A stretch of 64,000 nt of DNA, from contig NZ_LS990887.1 in assembly GCF_900411315.1 (NCBI RefSeq), positions 931,786 through 995,785 of the forward strand. The letters are read 5' to 3'. Both the position numbers and the translations under genes were made by a program. The notes below the pieces were generated by a model. That model did no database searches. It was not told the origin of the DNA and saw only the letters and a list, made by a program, of their open reading frames with translations. Of this stretch, positions 60,001 to 64,000 are shown in pieces; within the stretch, counting starts at the first letter, position 1, and every line of letters starts with the position of its first letter. Source of the DNA: Corynebacterium senegalense. GTDB taxonomy: Bacteria; Actinomycetota; Actinomycetes; Mycobacteriales; Mycobacteriaceae.

Positions 60001-60200
60001 GGCTCGCTGGCCCCGTCGAGGAAGCTGTAGGAGGACACGGCGTGGAGCTCGGCGAAAGGCGTGGCGGGGGCCTGGGGCGCCGGTGGGGCGTCGTCAAGCG
60101 TGCGCGTGTGGTTGACGGGCACCGGCTCGGGCCCGGGCCGGCCGGAGAGGATGCGCTCCAGGCGCGACCACGACAGCGTTTCTCCCCCGTTGAATCTCAT
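57060..60200 (-). CDS. dnaE2: Error-prone DNA polymerase III alpha subunit DnaE2
   Basis: 1046 residues, shorter than replicative DnaE. N-terminal PHP domain (ELHAVSSYSFLDGASEPEEM), polymerase core with DIDIDIESGRREEVI and the QVANVITYRTKG region, then FQEQLMQIAVDAAGFSG and the C-terminal OB-fold. It carries out damage-induced translesion synthesis with ImuA/ImuB partners, not present in this window. No ribosome site; a weak TACCGT lies 6 nt before the ATG. A LexA-like box lies about 20-36 nt upstream, as expected for an SOS gene. Confidence 0.96.
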   Translation of the reverse strand: MRFNGGETLSWSRLERILSGRPGPEPVPVNHTRTLDDAPPAPQAPATPFAELHAVSSYSFLDGASEPEEMVARASRLGITALALLDRDGFYGAVKFAEAAAEAGVATVFGAELSLEGARGERTLPVLARGPEGYRRLSHLIAEAHMATREKGEVAYPPLELVAHRLGGTCTVLAGWRWAGEIDSLVQLFGLDRVVREYEVSLTPEDADHHALLDAFPHIPAIVTAAPAAATRDRARLAAAKRALGRREAVGAAHGRLHPMGANWLRSGGQIAALCPGSQGKIDTALALARECAFTLNLVAPELPRFPTPEGHDEMSWLREATLAAARVRYAARPADIRERALAQIDYELSVIAQLNFPGYFLIVHDLVDFCRRENILCQGRGSAANSAVCFALGITNAEPISAGLLFERFLSPDRDGPPDIDIDIESGRREEVIQYVYDTYGRDNAAQVANVITYRTKGAIRDAARALGYAQGAADSWSKGIEDPPEAVERLAAQFKGQPRHLGIHSGGMVICDRPIADVVPVEWARMENRSVVQWDKDDCASAGLVKFDLLGLGMLEALHHMIDLVRDTTGRTVNLWELDLADAEVYDMLCRADAVGVFQVESRAQLSTLPRLKPRRFFDLVVEVALIRPGPIQGGSVHPYLRRRDGREAVDYDHPVLEKSLGKTLGVPLFQEQLMQIAVDAAGFSGREADALRRAMGAKRSPERMAALKARFFAGCWETNRIDEATAEKLWTKIVAFAAYGFPESHSQSFASLVYFSAWFKRYYPAQFCVGLLRAQPMGFYSPQSLIQDARRHGIAVQPVSVNTSGVEARCVDSSTIRVGLNLVKGLGDTAAERVEQAQPFTGIPDLARRADLSVEQVAALAKAGALECFGVDRRQALWQAGIAATEREGMLPGLSAISAPALPGMNAFELMAADIAATGVTPDKQPMELLREALRAAAVRTAADLRRVEDGSRVRVAGVVTHRQRPQTASGVTFFGMEDETGLINVMVSPGLWARQKVVARTAKALIVRGVVQNATGAVNVVADKLEPLVMGEWLSRGSRDFH

Positions 60201-60220
60201 GTGGACACGGTAGCATGAAT

Positions 60221-60236
60221 TCGATAACCTGTTCTA
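60221..60236. promoter_or_regulatory. Candidate LexA box of dnaE2
   Basis: TCGATAACCTGTTCTA matches the C. glutamicum LexA consensus TCGAA(A/C)ANNTGTTCGA at 12 of 14 defined positions. It lies 21 nt from the dnaE2 ATG, where the spacer and -35 would be. Confidence 0.55.
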
Positions 60237-60267
60237 CAGAACGGGAAGAGGGGGACGAAAAAAGAAA

Positions 60268-60283
60268 TAGACTAAGCGGTACA
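60268..60283 (+). promoter_or_regulatory. Candidate McbR operator for metQNI
   Basis: TAGAC-TAAGCG-GTACA shares both half-sites exactly with the site before metY. It lies just upstream of the metQ -10. Confidence 0.5.
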
Positions 60284-60288
60284 TAGGG

Positions 60289-60297
60289 TGATAAATT
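60289..60297 (+). promoter_or_regulatory. Extended -10 (TGATAAATT) for metQNI
   Basis: TG-A-TAAATT, 43 nt before the metQ ATG; the leader of roughly 37 nt contains GAGGAG and is too short for a riboswitch. Confidence 0.45.
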
Positions 60298-60340
60298 CGC
60301 TTGCGTCATTACATTTTCCGACAAACACCGAGGAGAACCC

Positions 60341-61222
60341 ATGCGATTCCACCGCACCATCGCCACCGCAGCCGCCGCAGTCGTGGCTGCCACCGGGCTG
60401 GCCGCCTGCTCCGGCGACAGCGGCAACAGCAGCTCCGCCGACGGCGAGACCACCATCAAGATCGGCACCACCGACGCCGACCAGCAGGCCTGGTCCGTCT
60501 TCTCCGACCTCGCGGCCGAGCAGGGCATCGAGCTCGACATCGTGTCCTTCTCCGATTACAACCCGGTCAACGAGGCCCTCGCCCAGGGCGAGCTGGACGT
60601 GAACAAGTTCCAGCACATTAAGTACCTCGGCGAGTACAACAACTCCTCCGGCAACGACCTGCGGATCGTCGGCTCCACCGAGATCGTCCCGCTGGCGCTG
60701 TTCTGGAAGGACCACGACAGCCTCGACGGCATCGACGGCGAGGAGGTCGCCATCCCCAACGACCCGTCGAACCAGGGCCGCGCCATCAACGTGCTCGCCC
60801 AGGCCGACCTGGTCACCCTCAAGGACGGCCTCGCCGACCCGCTGACCCCCACCCCAGCCGACATCGACACCGAGGCCTCCAAGGTCTCCGTCGTGCCCGT
60901 CGACGCCTCCCAGACCCCCTCGGCCTACAACGAGGGCCGCCCGGCGATCATCAACAACACCTGGCTCGACCGCTCCGGCATCGAGCCCTCCCTGGCCGTC
61001 TTCCAGGACGACCCGAACTCCCCCGAGGCTGAGCCCTACATCAACGTCTTCGCCGCCAAGGCGGACCGCGTCGACGACGAGACCCTGAACAAGCTCGTCG
61101 AGATCTGGCACGACCCGAAGGTCACCGAGGCCGTCGCCCAGGACTCCAAGGGCACCTCCGTGCCGGTCAAGCGCGACAAGGCCGAGCTCAACGCCATCCT
61201 CGACCGCGTCCAGAACAAGTAA
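60341..61222 (+). CDS. metQ: Methionine ABC transporter substrate-binding lipoprotein, copy 1
   Basis: 293 residues. Lipoprotein signal with lipobox GLAAC (Cys23), Ser/Gly-rich link, then the MetQ/NlpA fold: IKIGTTDADQQAWSVF, SDYNPVNEALAQGELDVNKF, VAIPNDPSNQGRAINVLAQA and TPSAYNEGRPAIINNTWLD. It captures D/L-methionine outside the membrane for MetNI. ATG after GAGGAG. First gene of metQ-metQ-metN-metI. Confidence 0.95.
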   Translation: MRFHRTIATAAAAVVAATGLAACSGDSGNSSSADGETTIKIGTTDADQQAWSVFSDLAAEQGIELDIVSFSDYNPVNEALAQGELDVNKFQHIKYLGEYNNSSGNDLRIVGSTEIVPLALFWKDHDSLDGIDGEEVAIPNDPSNQGRAINVLAQADLVTLKDGLADPLTPTPADIDTEASKVSVVPVDASQTPSAYNEGRPAIINNTWLDRSGIEPSLAVFQDDPNSPEAEPYINVFAAKADRVDDETLNKLVEIWHDPKVTEAVAQDSKGTSVPVKRDKAELNAILDRVQNK

Positions 61223-61242
61223 ACCCACACAAAGGACCCACC

Positions 61243-62118
61243 ATGCGACTCAACCGCCTCACCGCCGCGGCCGCCGCAGCGCTCACCGCCCTCGGCCTCG
61301 CCGCCTGCTCCAGCGACTCGGGCACCTCCGCCGGCGACACCGTCACCGTGAAGATCGGTACGACCGACGCCGACCAGCAGGCGTGGACCGCCTTCGAGAA
61401 GAAGGCCGAGGAAAACGGCGTGAAGCTCGACATCGTCCGCTTCTCCGAGTACCCGCCGGTCAACCCGGCCCTGGACGAGAACCAGATCGAGGTCTCCAAG
61501 TTCCAGACCATCAACTACCAGGCGCAGTACAACGCCTCCTCCGGCAAGGACCTGCGCATCATCGGCTCCGGCGAGATCAACATCCTCGGCCTCTACTGGA
61601 AGGACCACACCTCGCTCGACGGCATCGAGGGCCAGGAGGTCGCGGTGCCGAACGACCCGTCGAACCAGGGCCGCGCGATCAACGTGCTCGTCCAGGCCGA
61701 CCTGGTCACCCTCAAGCCCGGCGCGCCGAAGCTGACCCCGACGCCGACCGACATCGACGAGGCCGCGTCCAAGGTCTCCGTCGTCGCCATCGACGCCTCC
61801 CAGACCCCCTCGGCCTACAACGAGGGCCGCCCCGCCGTGATCAACAACAACTGGCTGGGCCGCGCAGGCGTCGACCCGGCGTCCTCCGTCGCCGCCGACG
61901 ACCCGAACTCCGAGCTCGCCGAGCCCTACATCAACGTGTTCACGGTCCGCGCGGACGACGTCGACAACGAGACCTACGCCAAGCTTGTCGACGCCTGGCA
62001 GTCCCCCGAGGTCACCGAGGCCCTCAACCAGGACTCCGGTGGAACCGCAGTGCAGGTCAAACGCTCCAAGGAGGAGCTCAACGAGATCCTCGACCGACTC
62101 GTGGAGGAGTACAAGTAA
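61243..62118 (+). CDS. metQ: Methionine ABC transporter substrate-binding lipoprotein, copy 2
   Basis: 291 residues, a tandem paralogue of the previous gene with the same architecture: lipobox GLAAC (Cys22), KIGTTDADQQAWTAFEKKA, SEYPPVNPALDENQIEVSKF, VAVPNDPSNQGRAINVLVQA. Differences cluster in the N-terminal third (HIKYLGEYNN against TINYQAQYNA), so ligand preference may differ (for example methionine sulfoxide or a different stereoisomer). 20 nt separate the two genes; RBS AAAGGA. Confidence 0.94.
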   Translation: MRLNRLTAAAAAALTALGLAACSSDSGTSAGDTVTVKIGTTDADQQAWTAFEKKAEENGVKLDIVRFSEYPPVNPALDENQIEVSKFQTINYQAQYNASSGKDLRIIGSGEINILGLYWKDHTSLDGIEGQEVAVPNDPSNQGRAINVLVQADLVTLKPGAPKLTPTPTDIDEAASKVSVVAIDASQTPSAYNEGRPAVINNNWLGRAGVDPASSVAADDPNSELAEPYINVFTVRADDVDNETYAKLVDAWQSPEVTEALNQDSGGTAVQVKRSKEELNEILDRLVEEYK

Positions 62119-63147
62119 GTGTCTAGCACCGGTACCCGGGTCGAATTCCGGGACGTCTCAAAGATCTTCACCACCGGCGGCCGCGACGTTGCGGCGGTCG
62201 ACGGCGTCACACTCACCGTCGAGCCAGGAGAGATCCTCGGCGTCATCGGCTACTCGGGTGCCGGCAAGTCGACACTCGTGCGCCTCATCAACGGCCTCGA
62301 CATGCCCACCGGCGGCGAGCTCCTCCTCGACGGCACCGACATCGTGGGCATGAGCGAGAAGAATCTGCGCTCCATCCGCCGCAACGTCGGCATGATCTTC
62401 CAGCAGTTCAACCTGCTGCAGTCGCGCACCGCCGCCGGCAACATCGCCTACCCGCTGGAGCTTGCCGGCATGGGCAAGGCGGAGCGCAAGGCGCGCGTGG
62501 CGGAGCTGCTCGACTTCGTCGGGCTGTCCGACCGCGGCGACAACTACCCCGAGCAGCTCTCCGGCGGCCAGAAGCAGCGCGTGGGCATCGCCCGCGCGCT
62601 GGCCACCAACCCCTCTCTCCTGCTCGCCGACGAGGCAACCTCCGCCCTGGACCCCGAGACCACGCAGGAGGTCCTCGGCGTGCTGCGCCGCGCGAACGAG
62701 GAGCTCGGGGTGACCATCGTGGTGATCACCCACGAAATGGAGGTCATTCGCTCGATTGCGGACAAGGTCGCCGTGATGGAGAAGGGCAAGGTTGTCGAGT
62801 ACGGCTCGACCTACGAGGTGTTCTCCGACCCGCAGGCCCACGTCACCCAGCGTTTCGTGGCGACGAGCCTGCGCAACACCCCCGACAAGGTCGAGGTGGC
62901 GGAGCTGCTCGAGCGTCCCGGCAGGCTGTTCACCGTCAGCCTGACGGAGAACTCCGGCTTCTTCGGCGCCGCGTCCCGCCTCCGCGAGAAGGGCGTGACC
63001 GTGCAGCCCGTCCACGCCGGCATCACGACCCTGCAGAGCTACTCCTTCGGCAAGATGACGGTGCGCCTCAACGGCGACAACGCCGCCATCAACGAGTTCC
63101 TCAGCACTCTTCAGCAGACCACCGACATTGAGGAGATCACCCGATGA
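62119..63147 (+). CDS. metN: Methionine ABC transporter ATPase
   Basis: 342 residues from GTG directly after the metQ2 stop. Walker A GYSGAGKST (44-52), Q-loop MIFQQFNLL, signature LSGGQKQRV, Walker B LLLADEATSALD and ITHEME are intact. The C-terminal NIL (ACT-like) domain, about 260-342 (GRLFTVSLTENSGFFGAASR), senses cytosolic methionine and stops transport. Confidence 0.97.
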   Translation: MSSTGTRVEFRDVSKIFTTGGRDVAAVDGVTLTVEPGEILGVIGYSGAGKSTLVRLINGLDMPTGGELLLDGTDIVGMSEKNLRSIRRNVGMIFQQFNLLQSRTAAGNIAYPLELAGMGKAERKARVAELLDFVGLSDRGDNYPEQLSGGQKQRVGIARALATNPSLLLADEATSALDPETTQEVLGVLRRANEELGVTIVVITHEMEVIRSIADKVAVMEKGKVVEYGSTYEVFSDPQAHVTQRFVATSLRNTPDKVEVAELLERPGRLFTVSLTENSGFFGAASRLREKGVTVQPVHAGITTLQSYSFGKMTVRLNGDNAAINEFLSTLQQTTDIEEITR

Positions 63148-63827
63148 ACGAACTCACCCTCGCAGCGGGACCGAACTGGGACCGCCTCGGCCCCACCTTC
63201 CTAGAGGCTATCGGCGACACCATGATGATGGTGGGCATCACCATGCTGGTCGGCGGATTCTTCGGCCTGGTCCTCGGCGTGCTGCTCTACACGACGCGCC
63301 CGAGCGGCATCCTGCGGAACTCGCCCGTCTACTGGGTCATCAACATCCTGGTGAACTTCTTCCGCCCGATCCCGTTCATCATCATGATCGCGATGCTCTA
63401 CCCCATCACCCTCAAGGTCGTGGGCACGACGATCGGGCGCGAGGCCGCCACCTTCGTCATGTGCGTGGCCGCCACCTTTACGGTCGCCCGCATCGTGGAG
63501 CAGAACCTGGTTGCCATCGACCCGGGAGTCATCGAGGCCGCCCGCTCCATGGGCGCGGGTCCGTGGCGCATCATCCGCACGGTGATCCTGCCTGAGGCCC
63601 TCGGCCCGCTCATCCTCGGCTACACCTTCATCTTCATCGCGGTGATCGACATGTCCGCCATGGCCGGCTACATCGGCGGCGGCGGCATCGGTGACTTCGC
63701 GATTGTCTACGGCTACCGGCAGTTCCAGCCCGCCGTCACCTTCGCGGCCGTCATCGTCATCGTCGTCATCGTCCAGCTGGCCCAGTTCCTGGGCAACTGG
63801 CTGTCGAAGAAGGTCATGCGCCGCTAG
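63144..63827 (+). CDS. metI: Methionine ABC transporter permease
   Basis: 227 residues, five membrane helices, with the EAA coupling loop EAARSMGAGPWRIIRTVILP that docks to MetN. MVGITMLVGGFFGLVLGVLL and GGGIGDFAIVYGYRQFQ are typical of MetI. ATG overlaps the metN stop by four bases (ATGA). Last gene of the operon. Confidence 0.96.
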   Translation: MNELTLAAGPNWDRLGPTFLEAIGDTMMMVGITMLVGGFFGLVLGVLLYTTRPSGILRNSPVYWVINILVNFFRPIPFIIMIAMLYPITLKVVGTTIGREAATFVMCVAATFTVARIVEQNLVAIDPGVIEAARSMGAGPWRIIRTVILPEALGPLILGYTFIFIAVIDMSAMAGYIGGGGIGDFAIVYGYRQFQPAVTFAAVIVIVVIVQLAQFLGNWLSKKVMRR

Positions 63828-63844
63828 CCTGCCACTCCCACGGC

Positions 63845-63871
63845 GGGGTTCGCACCCAGACCGCGAACCCC
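63845..63871 (+). terminator. Possible terminator of metQNI
   Basis: GGGGTTCGC and GCGAACCCC form a perfect 9-bp stem with a 9-nt loop, 18 nt behind the metI stop. It is followed by C/G-rich sequence, not T's. A second hairpin (CTGCCCC/GGGGCAG) lies at 63920-63939. The rest to 64000 holds no gene I can see. Confidence 0.5.
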
Positions 63872-64000
63872 CCCGCGGGGGTGGCCGGCCACCGGGGCGC
63901 GACCCTCTTCCACCGCCCCCTGCCCCAGAACCGGGGCAGCTGGACGCGTCCCCGGAGGGCCGAGGCGGGCGCGCAGGGGAGGGGGGGGCGGCGACGCGCG

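Noticed and set aside
60284..60340. Possible SAM or other riboswitch upstream of metQ.
   Set aside because: The predicted leader is only about 37 nt, and a protein-type (McbR-like) site explains sulfur control better.
63872..64000. Very G/C-rich tail of the window considered as a coding or mobile-element end.
   Set aside because: No open frame with recognisable content; only short hairpins are visible.

Overview
The window is a GC-rich actinobacterial chromosome segment, almost certainly from a Corynebacterium species. The genus call rests on gene content and order. Present are a single-chain type I fatty acid synthase, an acyl-CoA carboxylase set (two AccD-type beta subunits, the small epsilon subunit AccE and the fused biotin subunit AccBC), a 738-residue monomeric isocitrate dehydrogenase, pyruvate carboxylase, a methylcitrate cycle operon with a PrpR-type regulator, and metY-metX and metQNI sulfur genes. 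Many genes have a TANNNT-type -10 box only 6-8 nt before the start codon, which fits the leaderless transcription common in corynebacteria. No rRNA, tRNA, CRISPR array or complete insertion sequence was recognised.

Layout: 1-9.6 kb holds the end of an acyl-CoA carboxylase beta subunit (probably accD1/dtsR1) followed by fas. 9.6-16.5 kb is an accessory island separating fas from the second beta subunit: a small membrane protein and basic peptide pair, a Tat-type polysaccharide deacetylase broken by a one-base deletion, a solo GmrSD-type (DUF262/DUF1524) nuclease with a long C-terminal extension, a DUF6508-like protein with a PH-domain protein, and a DUF222-HNH (13E12-type) endonuclease with a LexA-like site in its promoter. 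16.6-23.5 kb returns to core genes: accD2-accE-maf, a DUF3151 protein, an ATP-grasp-like Cj0069-family protein, a thiosulfate sulfurtransferase and accBC. 23.5-36.8 kb holds an S1-like protease, pyc, prpD-prpB-prpC with the divergent regulator prpR, a quinone-reductase-type LpdA, an M20 amidohydrolase, an XRE regulator and upp.

36.8-50.2 kb contains a WXG-like/NlpC-P60 pair, a protein with an internal duplication, a VIT-family transporter, a D-Ala-D-Ala carboxypeptidase, a YihY membrane protein, trpS, a GntR(YtrA)-ABC exporter operon, a TRIC-type channel, exonuclease III and icd. 50.2-64 kb starts with two palindromic intergenic repeats and a DUF559/AbiEi-like protein, followed by metY-metX, a DUF3017 protein, folD and trmL (transcribed divergently from overlapping -10 boxes), a thioesterase, a MOSC protein, dnaE2 and metQ1-metQ2-metN-metI.

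Together the core genes connect anaplerosis (pyc), malonyl-CoA supply (accBC/accD/accE), fatty acid synthesis (fas), propionyl-CoA disposal (prpDBC), NADPH production (icd) and methionine synthesis/uptake. The most interesting non-genic signals are two LexA-like boxes (HNH endonuclease, dnaE2), two matching McbR-like sites (metY, metQ), the overlapping folD/trmL promoters and the twin palindromic repeats behind icd. No clearly new biological system was proven; the accessory island is the best place to look.
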